Assembly: GCA_045805265.1 (NCBI GenBank)
Contig: JBJMLO010000013.1
Location: forward strand, 310,001 to 374,000
From: JBJMLO01 sp045805265
Lineage (GTDB): Bacteria > Actinomycetota > UBA4738 > JACQTL01
DNA length: 64,000 nt
Direction of reading: 5' to 3'
The notes below the pieces were generated by a model. That model made no database searches. It was not told where the DNA came from and worked only from the letters and a program-made list of their open reading frames with translations. Positions 58,025 through 64,000 of this stretch are shown in pieces; position 1 is the stretch's first letter, and the number at the start of each line of letters is the position of its first letter. A program made the position numbers and the translations under genes.

Positions 58025-60262
58025 ATGCTCGGACGCGTGGCCCGGTGGTGCTACACGCACCGGTGGCGGACCTTGGTCATCTGGATCGTGGCGCTGGCAG
58101 GTGTCGGCGTCCTCGGTTCGAAGCTCGGCGGCGACTTCGCGAGTGACTTCTCACTGCCGGGAGCCGAATCGCAGAAGGCCTTCGACCTGCTGAAGGACAA
58201 GTTCCCGCAGCGCTCCGGCGACACCTCCCAGGTGGTCTTCAAGGCCGACTCCGGCGTGGCCGGCGTGCAGCCGAAGATGGAGGCCCTGTTCGCCGCGATC
58301 GAGAAGCTTCGCCACGTCGACTCGGTGACTAGCCCGTACTCGCCCCAGGGCGCCCGCCAGGTAGCCCCCGGCGGCAAGATCGCCTTCGCCGACGTCCAGT
58401 TCGACGTCCGGGCCAACCACATTCCCAAGGCCGTGCCCGACCGGATCGTCGCGCTCGGGAAGCAGGCCGACGGCCCCGGGCTGCAGATCGAGTTCGGCGG
58501 CCAGGTGATCGAGCAGGCCGAGCAACAGCCGCCGGGCCAGTCGACGGCGGCGGGGCTGCTGGCCGCGATCGTGATCCTGCTCATCGCATTCGGGTCGGTC
58601 CTGGCCATGGGGCTGCCGATCATGACCGCGCTGTTCGGCATCGGGATCGGATCGTCGATCATCCTGCTGCTCGCGAACTTCATCTCCGTCCCCGACTTCA
58701 CCACCGAGGTCGCTGCGATGATCGGGCTGGGCGTCGGGATCGACTACTCGCTGTTCATCGTCACGCGATATCGGCGAGGGCTCCGCGAGGGCCTCGACCC
58801 CGAGGCCGCGGTGCTCCGCTCGATGGCGACCGCCGGCCGCGCCGTGCTGTTCGCCGGGATCGTCGTCGTCATCTCGCTGCTGGGTGCGCTGCTCATGGGG
58901 CTCGCTTTCCTGCAAGGCATCGCCATCGGCGGCGCCGCCGTGGTGTTCACGATGATGCTCGCCGCACTCACGCTGCTCCCGGCCGTGCTGGGATTCGTCG
59001 GTAGGAACATCGAGAAGCTCCACATCCCGTTCTTCGGGAAGAAGGACACGACGAACGCCGGATTCTGGTTCCGGTGGAGCCGGATGGTCCAGCGGCGCCC
59101 CGCGGTCACCGGCCTGATCGGACTCATCGTGGTGCTCACGCTCGCCGCGCCGCTGCTGTCGATCCGGCTGGGAGCGGCCGACGCGGGCAACGAGCCCAAG
59201 AGCCTCACGACGAAGCGGGCCTACGACCTGTTGTCCGAGGGGTTCGGCCCCGGGTTCAACGGGCCGCTGCTGCTGGCCGCGGAGGTCCGCGGGCCGCAGG
59301 ACCTGGCGACGCTCCAGCGCCTCGACCACCAGCTGTCTGGGCTGAAGGGCGTGGCGTTGGTCACCCCGGTGGTCCCCAGCCCGAAGGGCGACGCCGCGAT
59401 CATCACCGTGTACCCGACCACGTCACCGCAGGACGTGGCCACCACCGACCTCGTGGACCGTCTCAGGTCGGACGTGGTCCCGGCGGCCACCGCGTCGACG
59501 GGAACCGTCGTCCACGTCGGAGGCATCACCGCCATCTTCATCGACTTCTCGTCGACCATCGGGCGGCGGATGCCGATCATGATCGCCGTCGTCATCGCGT
59601 TGGCCTTCCTGCTGCTGATGATGGTGTTCCGCTCTGTCGTGGTGCCGCTGAAGGCCGCCGTGATGAACCTGCTGTCGATCGGCGCGGCCTACGGCGTGAT
59701 CGTCGCGGTGTTCCAGTGGGGCTGGGCGCGGTCGCTGTTCGGCATCGGCGAGACCGGGCCGGTCGAGGCGTGGATCCCGATGATGATGTTCGTGATCCTG
59801 TTCGGCCTGTCCATGGACTACGAGATCTTCCTGCTCTCACGGATCCGGGAGGAGTACCTGCGGACGGGCGACAACGGGGAATCGGTCGCGACCGGCGTGG
59901 CCACGACCGGGCGGCTGATCACCGCCGCGGCGCTGATCATGATCGCGGTGTTCCTGTCGTTCGTGGTCGGCTTCGACCTCCGTCAGATCAAGGAGATCGG
60001 GCTGGGACTCGCCGTCGCGATCTTCGTGGACGCCACGCTGATCCGGATGGTGCTGGTCCCGTCGGTCATGGAGCTGCTGGGCGACGTGAACTGGTGGATG
60101 CCGGCATGGCTGGGCCGCCTGCTGCCGAAGGTGCGCGTGGAGACGGGGGACGGCCACGTCGGGGCGCTGCAGCCGGCGCTGGTCGGGGCGGACGGCGACG
60201 GCCACGTGACCGGCGACGGCCACGTCACGACACCGGAGCACACCCCGGAACGAGGGCGCTGA
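58025..60262 (+). CDS. MMPL-family RND transporter
   Basis: A 745-residue inner-membrane exporter with about 12 helices in two similar halves, each led by a large outer domain. The proton-relay pairs are visible as GIDYSLFIVTR and SMDYEIFLLSR, the MmpL3-type Asp-Tyr motifs. Actinobacterial MMPL proteins move lipids, siderophores or drugs. ATG 58025 has an excellent GGAGGAGGA eight nt upstream. The cytoplasmic tail ends with three copies of GDGHV within about 30 residues (one as DGDGHV), an odd His-rich repeat. A divergent-operator candidate is not seen here, but a multi-HTH regulator gene converges on it 14 nt downstream. Confidence 0.92.
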   Translation: MLGRVARWCYTHRWRTLVIWIVALAGVGVLGSKLGGDFASDFSLPGAESQKAFDLLKDKFPQRSGDTSQVVFKADSGVAGVQPKMEALFAAIEKLRHVDSVTSPYSPQGARQVAPGGKIAFADVQFDVRANHIPKAVPDRIVALGKQADGPGLQIEFGGQVIEQAEQQPPGQSTAAGLLAAIVILLIAFGSVLAMGLPIMTALFGIGIGSSIILLLANFISVPDFTTEVAAMIGLGVGIDYSLFIVTRYRRGLREGLDPEAAVLRSMATAGRAVLFAGIVVVISLLGALLMGLAFLQGIAIGGAAVVFTMMLAALTLLPAVLGFVGRNIEKLHIPFFGKKDTTNAGFWFRWSRMVQRRPAVTGLIGLIVVLTLAAPLLSIRLGAADAGNEPKSLTTKRAYDLLSEGFGPGFNGPLLLAAEVRGPQDLATLQRLDHQLSGLKGVALVTPVVPSPKGDAAIITVYPTTSPQDVATTDLVDRLRSDVVPAATASTGTVVHVGGITAIFIDFSSTIGRRMPIMIAVVIALAFLLLMMVFRSVVVPLKAAVMNLLSIGAAYGVIVAVFQWGWARSLFGIGETGPVEAWIPMMMFVILFGLSMDYEIFLLSRIREEYLRTGDNGESVATGVATTGRLITAAALIMIAVFLSFVVGFDLRQIKEIGLGLAVAIFVDATLIRMVLVPSVMELLGDVNWWMPAWLGRLLPKVRVETGDGHVGALQPALVGADGDGHVTGDGHVTTPEHTPERGR

Positions 60263-60276
60263 CCACAGGGACGGCG

Positions 60277-61305
60277 CTACTCGACGGCGAGCCGCAGGGC
60301 TCGCTGCCACGAGCCGATCCTGTGCCGGACGGTGGCGACGCTCGGCATGTCGTCGAGCTGCGACGCCAGCGCCTGGTACTCGCTCGCGGTGGGGACCCTG
60401 CCGAGCAGCCTCCGGGCCTCGCGGACCGCCTCGATGCAGTCGTCGCGGCTGAAGCGTTGTCGACCGGCGGCGCCCGAGGAGCGGTTGGCCCGCAACCCGA
60501 GCTTCTCCAGCGTCGCACGCCACGAGCCGAACCGGATGGCCGCCGTCTGCATCGAGGGCCACGGGCGGCCGTCCGGGAGGGTTCGCTCCTTGCGTATCCG
60601 CTCGTAGGCGTGGCCGGTCAGGACCTGCCCGCCGTTCCGGTTCGCGACCTCCGTCGCGGCCGCGCGGATGGAGTCCATGACCTCCTGGTCGCTGTATCGG
60701 GCCCAGGCTCCCTCCCTCGCACGCCGGAACGCTCGCCTGTCGGGCTCGTGGCGGCTCAGGAGGTCGCGGACGCGCCCGGTCGTCAGGCCGACGCGTGCCG
60801 CGACGCGATCGATGTCGCCCTCCTCACGGAACATCGCGAGGACCTCGGGAGCTCGCTCGTCGTCCACGGCGATCCGGAGATCGCGGAGCTCCCCCTTCGT
60901 CCGCGTCTGGTATCCGGCGGCGACGAGGACCTGGCGAACACGCTCACGAGTGAGCCCGTACTCCTGCCCCACCTCGTCCAGCGTGTGTCCCTCGTTGTAC
61001 CGCTCGAACATCGCCCGGGCCCTCTCCGGGTCGAGCGGACCCCTCGGACGGGGGACGCGCGGCCGGTCCGGGACCGGCCGACGGGCTCCTCGTCGCTCCG
61101 CGGTGCGTCGGCCGGCCCGAGCGCCACTGGAACGAACCTCGTCCAGCAGGTCGTGCACGGCCTCGACCACGAGGTGCTCCGCGTCGCGAAAGGCCGGCGC
61201 CGTCAGCTGAACGAGCAACTCGACCGAGCGGGCCACGTCGTCCGGCAGGCGTACGGTGAGTCCCTCAGAGCCCGACTCCGGCGTTGGTTGAGCCGCTTCC
61301 TCCAC
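60277..61305 (-). CDS. Multi-domain DNA-binding regulator with homing-endonuclease-associated-like repeats
   Basis: A 342-residue protein. Residues about 15-55 look like a ribbon-helix-helix region (GLTVRLPDDVARSVELLV, then AVHDLLDEV). After a very basic linker comes a sigma-region-4-like HTH (TLDEVGQEYGLTRERVRQVLVAAGY) and another HTH (DIDRVAARVGLTTGRVRDLL). The last 170 residues hold two copies of an unit ending in FGSWRATLEKLGL and IGSWQRALRLA, similar to repeats found beside homing endonucleases (PF18780-like), but no nuclease motif is present. GTG 61305 is leaderless behind TTGACA/GATTGT. It probably binds the 8-9-8 inverted repeat in its own promoter. Confidence 0.75.
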   Translation of the reverse strand: MEEAAQPTPESGSEGLTVRLPDDVARSVELLVQLTAPAFRDAEHLVVEAVHDLLDEVRSSGARAGRRTAERRGARRPVPDRPRVPRPRGPLDPERARAMFERYNEGHTLDEVGQEYGLTRERVRQVLVAAGYQTRTKGELRDLRIAVDDERAPEVLAMFREEGDIDRVAARVGLTTGRVRDLLSRHEPDRRAFRRAREGAWARYSDQEVMDSIRAAATEVANRNGGQVLTGHAYERIRKERTLPDGRPWPSMQTAAIRFGSWRATLEKLGLRANRSSGAAGRQRFSRDDCIEAVREARRLLGRVPTASEYQALASQLDDMPSVATVRHRIGSWQRALRLAVE

Positions 61306-61312
61306 GCCGCGA

Positions 61313-61341
61313 ACAATCGCCGAACAGGCCGGTCATGTCAA
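61313..61341 (-). promoter_or_regulatory. Promoter of the multi-HTH regulator gene
   Basis: On the minus strand a perfect TTGACA (61,341-61,336), 17-nt spacer and GATTGT (61,318-61,313); the -10 ends seven nt before GTG 61305, so the message should be leaderless. Confidence 0.7.
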
Positions 61342-61360
61342 GGGTATCGACTCCTTGACA
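61336..61360. promoter_or_regulatory. Perfect 8-9-8 inverted repeat (operator candidate)
   Basis: TGTCAAGG (61,336-61,343) and CCTTGACA (61,353-61,360) are separated by nine bases. Each arm contains a TTGACA -35 hexamer, one per strand. The left arm is the -35 box of the regulator gene, so occupation of the repeat should block its transcription. Confidence 0.65.
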
Positions 61361-61392
61361 GACCTGGGAGGACGAGGTAGGGCGAGGCGACG

Positions 61393-61977
61393 CTAGCGGC
61401 GGAGGCCGCGGTTGAACATGTCCTGCGCGGCGTTCAGGCCGTCGCGGATCAGCGCGAGCACGGCGTCGGCGGCGTCTCCGACCAGGATCTCGGCGTCCGC
61501 CTTCTCCTTCTTGGAGAACGGCTCGAGGACGTAGTCGGCGGGATCCTGCTTGCCGGGCGGGCGGCCGACGCCGACCCGGATGCGGAAGAAGTCCATCGAC
61601 CGCAGCCCCTCGACCAGCGAGTCCAGGCCGTGGTGGCCTGCGGTCGAGCCGCCCCGCTTGACCTGGAGCCGCCCGAACGGGAGGTCGATCTCGTCGTGCA
61701 CCGCGATGACCTGATGCGGCGCGAGGTGCGACCGCTTGGCCAGCGACGCGAACCCCGGGCCCGACTCGTTCATGAACTGGGTCGAGCGGACCGCGATGAC
61801 CCGGTCGGCCCCCTCCTTGAACTCGGCGGCCTCGACGGGCGTGTTCCGCACTCGCCGGAACTTCGCGTCGGCGCGCCGGGCGAGCTCGTCCGCGACCATC
61901 GCGCCCACGTTGTGGCGGGTCGCGGCGTATTCACCGCCGGGGTTGCCCAGCCCGGCCACGAGCCACGTCATCGGCAC
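61393..61977 (-). CDS. pth: Peptidyl-tRNA hydrolase
   Basis: A 194-residue enzyme that frees tRNA from peptidyl-tRNA dropped by ribosomes. LVAGLGNPGGEYAATRHNVG carries the catalytic His22, FMNESG the substrate-binding Asn, and HDEIDLPFGRLQVKRGGSTAGHHGLDSL the conserved core; the C-terminal helix region is complete. GTG 61977 has GGAGGG ten nt upstream; ATG 61971 is a possible alternative. It follows rplY by 21 nt, a common pairing (rplY-pth) in actinobacteria, and is transcribed with it. Confidence 0.96.
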   Translation of the reverse strand: MPMTWLVAGLGNPGGEYAATRHNVGAMVADELARRADAKFRRVRNTPVEAAEFKEGADRVIAVRSTQFMNESGPGFASLAKRSHLAPHQVIAVHDEIDLPFGRLQVKRGGSTAGHHGLDSLVEGLRSMDFFRIRVGVGRPPGKQDPADYVLEPFSKKEKADAEILVGDAADAVLALIRDGLNAAQDMFNRGLRR

Positions 61978-61998
61978 GGTTGCAGGCCCTCCGGCCCG

Positions 61999-62715
61999 CT
62001 ACGACTCGCCGCCGGAACCGGACTCGCCGCCGGAGCCCTCGGCATCCTCGCCCGCGTGCTGCGCGGCCTCCTCGCCGGTCGCGCCCTCGCCCTCGGCGAC
62101 TGCCTCCTCGCCCTCGACGGCCTCGGCCTCCTCGGCCACGGCCTCCTCCTCCTCGAGGCGGAGGATCGGCGGCGGGACGACGGCCATGATGGTCGCCTCG
62201 GGGTCGGTCAGGAGCTCCACGTCCTTCGGGATCTTCAGGTCGCCGGCCTTCAGGCCCTCGCCGATCCCGAGCGCGGTGATGTCGGCCTCGATGCGCTGGG
62301 GCACGTCGGTGGGGAGGCAGGACAGCTTGACGTCCCACAGGTGATGCTCGACGACACCGCCCTCCTTGACCCCGTGCGACTCACCGGTCAGCTCGACCGG
62401 GACGTCGACGGTGATCTTCTCGTCGCGGCGGATCGTGAGGAAGTCCACGTGGATGAACTGCCCCCGGATGTGGTCGCGCTGGATCTCCCGGGGCAGGGTG
62501 AGGTGTCGATCGCTGTCGACCTCCAGGTCGATGAGCACGTTGGCGCCGGCGTCCGTGTGCAGGATGTGGAACAGGTCGCGGGCGTCGACCGCCACGGCCA
62601 CCGGGGCCATGCCGTGGCCGTACACGACGGCGGGGACCTTGCCCTCGGCGCGCAGACGGCGGGCGGCGCCCTTGCCGTCCGACTCGCGGGGCTCGGCCTT
62701 CAGCTTCCTCTCCAT
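61999..62715 (-). CDS. rplY: Ribosomal protein bL25, long CTC form
   Basis: A 238-residue bL25. The N-terminal RNA-binding domain (ESDGKGAARRLRAEGKVPAVVYGHG) and the beta-rich C-terminal CTC domain (VDVPVELTGESHGVKEGGVVEHHLWDV, then SCLPTDVPQRIEADI) are complete. The last 40 residues are a Glu/Ala/Gly-rich acidic tail, as in many high-GC relatives. It binds 5S rRNA. AGGAGGAAGG precedes ATG 62715 and a TACAAT box lies about 58 nt upstream. First gene of the rplY-pth operon. Confidence 0.96.
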   Translation of the reverse strand: MERKLKAEPRESDGKGAARRLRAEGKVPAVVYGHGMAPVAVAVDARDLFHILHTDAGANVLIDLEVDSDRHLTLPREIQRDHIRGQFIHVDFLTIRRDEKITVDVPVELTGESHGVKEGGVVEHHLWDVKLSCLPTDVPQRIEADITALGIGEGLKAGDLKIPKDVELLTDPEATIMAVVPPPILRLEEEEAVAEEAEAVEGEEAVAEGEGATGEEAAQHAGEDAEGSGGESGSGGES

Positions 62716-62773
62716 GACGCGACCTTCCTCCTGCGTTTGGGGTGGCCAGCGAGATGCGGTAAACCGGCTTCCG

Positions 62774-62779
62774 ATTGTA
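62774..62779 (-). promoter_or_regulatory. -10 box (TACAAT) of rplY-pth
   Basis: TACAAT on the minus strand lies 58 nt before ATG 62715, leaving a normal leader with a strong ribosome site. No clear -35 box. Confidence 0.5.
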
Positions 62780-62809
62780 CTCAGGAGCGCGGCGGGCCGA
62801 CCCGCGGCC

Positions 62810-63727
62810 TCACCGGCCGGCGCGGTCGCGCATCCAGCGGTAGGTCGAGGCCAGGCCGTCTGCCAGCGCGATCCGCGCCTCCCACCGCAGGAGGCGGCGG
62901 GCCCTGGCGGGGTCGACGAAGTTCTTCGATGCGTCGCCGGGGCGGGCCGGGCGCCGCTCGACCTCGAGGTCGACCCCCGCGACCTTCCGGGTGAGGTTGG
63001 CCAGCCTGGCGATCGATGTCTCCACGCCGGTTCCGAGCTGGAACACCCCCGAGGACGGCGAGCGCAGCGACACGCGCACCGCCCGGCACACGTCGTCCAC
63101 GTGCAGGAAATCCCGGGTCTGACGCCCGTTGCCGTAGATCACGAGCGGCTTGCGGCGCAGGGCTCTTCGCAGGAACTCGGCGACCACGCTGCGCTTGTGG
63201 TCGCAGTTCGGCCCGTACAGGTTGGAGAACCGCAGGGAGACCCCGGTGAAGCCGTACACGCTCTGGAAGGCCTGCAGCGCCGCCTCGCCGTAGAGCTTCG
63301 AGGCGCCGTACGGCGACAGCGGGCTCGGCAGCGTGGACTCGCCGAGCGGGGGCTTCGCGCCCGCCAGCACGGCCCCGGACGACGCGAACACGACCCGGGG
63401 AACGCCCGCCCGGCGCACGGCGTCCAGCACGTTGAACGTGCCGCCCACGTTCACGGCGAAGTCACGTTCGGGATGCTCCACGGACGGCGCCACGCCGGAC
63501 ATCGCCGCGAGGTGCACGACCGCGTCCGCGCCCCGCACGGCCCGCCGGACGACGGCGGCGTCGGTCACGGAACCGCGGATGGTGCGGACGTCGAGCCCCG
63601 CCAGGTAGTCGGTCCGGACCGCGTCGAAGTCGTCGAGCACCCGGACCTCGGTCCCGGACTCGACCAGCGCTCGGGCCAGGTTCGAGCCCACGAACCCCGC
63701 GCCGCCGGTGACCAGAACCCCACCCAT
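62810..63727 (-). CDS. NAD-dependent sugar epimerase/dehydratase (SDR)
   Basis: A 305-residue extended SDR similar to UDP-glucose 4-epimerases. TGGAGFVGSNLARAL is the NAD motif, ASSGAVLAG the active-site serine region, and SPYGASKLYGEAAL the catalytic Tyr/Lys. RFSNLYGPNCDHKR is close to GalE/WbpP relatives. The C-terminal RPGDASKNFVDPARARRLL is typical for this group. ATG 63727 lies ten nt after a TATCCT box. It stands divergent to a GT4 gene, so a second stretch of polysaccharide genes begins here beyond the core block. Confidence 0.88.
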   Translation of the reverse strand: MGGVLVTGGAGFVGSNLARALVESGTEVRVLDDFDAVRTDYLAGLDVRTIRGSVTDAAVVRRAVRGADAVVHLAAMSGVAPSVEHPERDFAVNVGGTFNVLDAVRRAGVPRVVFASSGAVLAGAKPPLGESTLPSPLSPYGASKLYGEAALQAFQSVYGFTGVSLRFSNLYGPNCDHKRSVVAEFLRRALRRKPLVIYGNGRQTRDFLHVDDVCRAVRVSLRSPSSGVFQLGTGVETSIARLANLTRKVAGVDLEVERRPARPGDASKNFVDPARARRLLRWEARIALADGLASTYRWMRDRAGR

Positions 63728-63737
63728 ACGGGCGGCG

Positions 63738-63743
63738 AGGATA
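63738..63743 (-). promoter_or_regulatory. -10 box (TATCCT) of the right-end epimerase gene
   Basis: TATCCT on the minus strand ends ten nt before ATG 63727; no ribosome site. Confidence 0.5.
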
Positions 63744-63823
63744 GCCGAGTGGCGGCCGGGCCTCGCGGCGAGCTCGCCGGAAAGCCGAGTGCCCGGCTGG
63801 CGGGGAACGGGGTTCGCGGCCCC

Positions 63824-63829
63824 TAAGAT
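63824..63829 (+). promoter_or_regulatory. -10 box (TAAGAT) of the right-end glycosyltransferase gene
   Basis: TAAGAT ends eight nt before ATG 63838 with no ribosome site; leaderless arrangement. Confidence 0.55.
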
Positions 63830-63837
63830 GCCGGACC

Positions 63838-64000
63838 ATGGGCGGGGAGGTTCGCATCCTGCACGTGGTCCCGCGCGTGGTGCGGCGGGGGGCCGAGGTG
63901 TTCGCGGCGCAGCTGGCCGAGGCCCTGCAGCCCGTCTCGCGCAACCTGCTGTTCCCGCTGTTCGGCCCCGCCGAGGGCGAGCCGGCCGGGCGGGTGCGGG
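63838..64000 (+). CDS. Family 4 glycosyltransferase (5' end only)
   Basis: Only the first 54 codons are in the window. They read MGGEVRILHVVPRVVRRGAE followed by VFAAQLAEAL, matching the N-terminal acceptor domain of GT4 enzymes (first strand, Gly-rich turn, then helix with the E-x-F/x-A pattern). ATG 63838 is supported by a TAAGAT box eight nt upstream; ATG 63828 is out of frame. It is divergent from the sugar epimerase gene and suggests that the polysaccharide cluster continues to the right. Confidence 0.75.
   Translation, partial: MGGEVRILHVVPRVVRRGAEVFAAQLAEALQPVSRNLLFPLFGPAEGEPAGRVR

Noticed and set aside
58980..59120. Possible frameshift or split in the MMPL gene because of the long competing plus-strand frame from 59,074
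   Set aside because: The MMPL frame stays open and matches the family continuously through both halves; the competing frame has no family similarity.
60277..61305. Homing endonuclease or mobile element
   Set aside because: Only the repeat type associated with such enzymes is seen; no HNH, LAGLIDADG or GIY-YIG catalytic motif and no target duplication.

Overview
The window is about 64 kb of very G+C-rich DNA (roughly 70 percent by eye) from a high-GC Actinomycetota, probably an uncultivated lineage. Three things point there. The minus strand carries an actinobacterial core gene order: rplY, pth, mfd, a SurA-like lipoprotein, mazG, eno, ftsB, an S1-domain gene, DUF501 joined to Ppx, then a cyclophilin. 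GTG and TTG starts and GTGA stop/start overlaps are frequent. Many genes appear to be leaderless, with a TAnnnT -10 box 6-10 nt before the start codon. No rRNA, CRISPR array, insertion sequence, integrase or phage structural gene was seen.

Region 1 (1-9,953) is a catabolic locus. A Dpp/Opp-type ABC importer (permease end plus two ATPases) and a CocE-like hydrolase on the plus strand converge on a five-gene overlapping minus-strand operon: M20-like protein, C45 N-terminal-nucleophile hydrolase, creatininase-family amidohydrolase, betaine-homocysteine-methyltransferase-like enzyme and sarcosine/N-methyl-amino-acid oxidase. The set suggests import and breakdown of an N-acylated or N-methylated amino-acid-like compound. 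The M20 protein has lost three of its five metal ligands.

Region 2 (10,329-21,142) holds a LuxR-type response regulator, a 608-residue Cys-rich secreted protein, two tandem paralogous small secreted proteins of unknown function sharing an upstream element, a TAP-like lipoprotein hydrolase, a remnant of an SRPBCC gene, a cupin-like protein, a lipoprotein and a cyclase-domain/AAA ATPase/TPR signalling protein. A tRNA-Leu(UAA) follows.

Region 3 (21,381-37,204) is a surface polysaccharide cluster: FlaA1/PglF-type dehydratase plus DegT aminotransferase (a UDP-4-amino-6-deoxy-HexNAc route), two sugar epimerases, a UDP-HexNAc 6-dehydrogenase, three glycosyltransferases, a Wzm/Wzt exporter, a sulfotransferase and two alkaline-phosphatase-superfamily enzymes. 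The theme returns at the right end (62,810-64,000) with another epimerase and the start of a GT4 glycosyltransferase.

Region 4 (37,256-62,715) is the core block, split by accessory islands. Between the SurA-like gene and mfd lie a double-hotdog thioesterase, three GNAT acetyltransferases (one behind a coupled leader ORF that contains a terminator-like hairpin), a pair of overlapping P-loop ATPases, an ECF sigma factor with a membrane partner, a zinc-ribbon protein and a small membrane protein. Between mfd and pth lie a GGDEF-EAL protein, an MMPL transporter and an unusual multi-HTH regulator whose promoter contains a perfect 8-9-8 inverted repeat.
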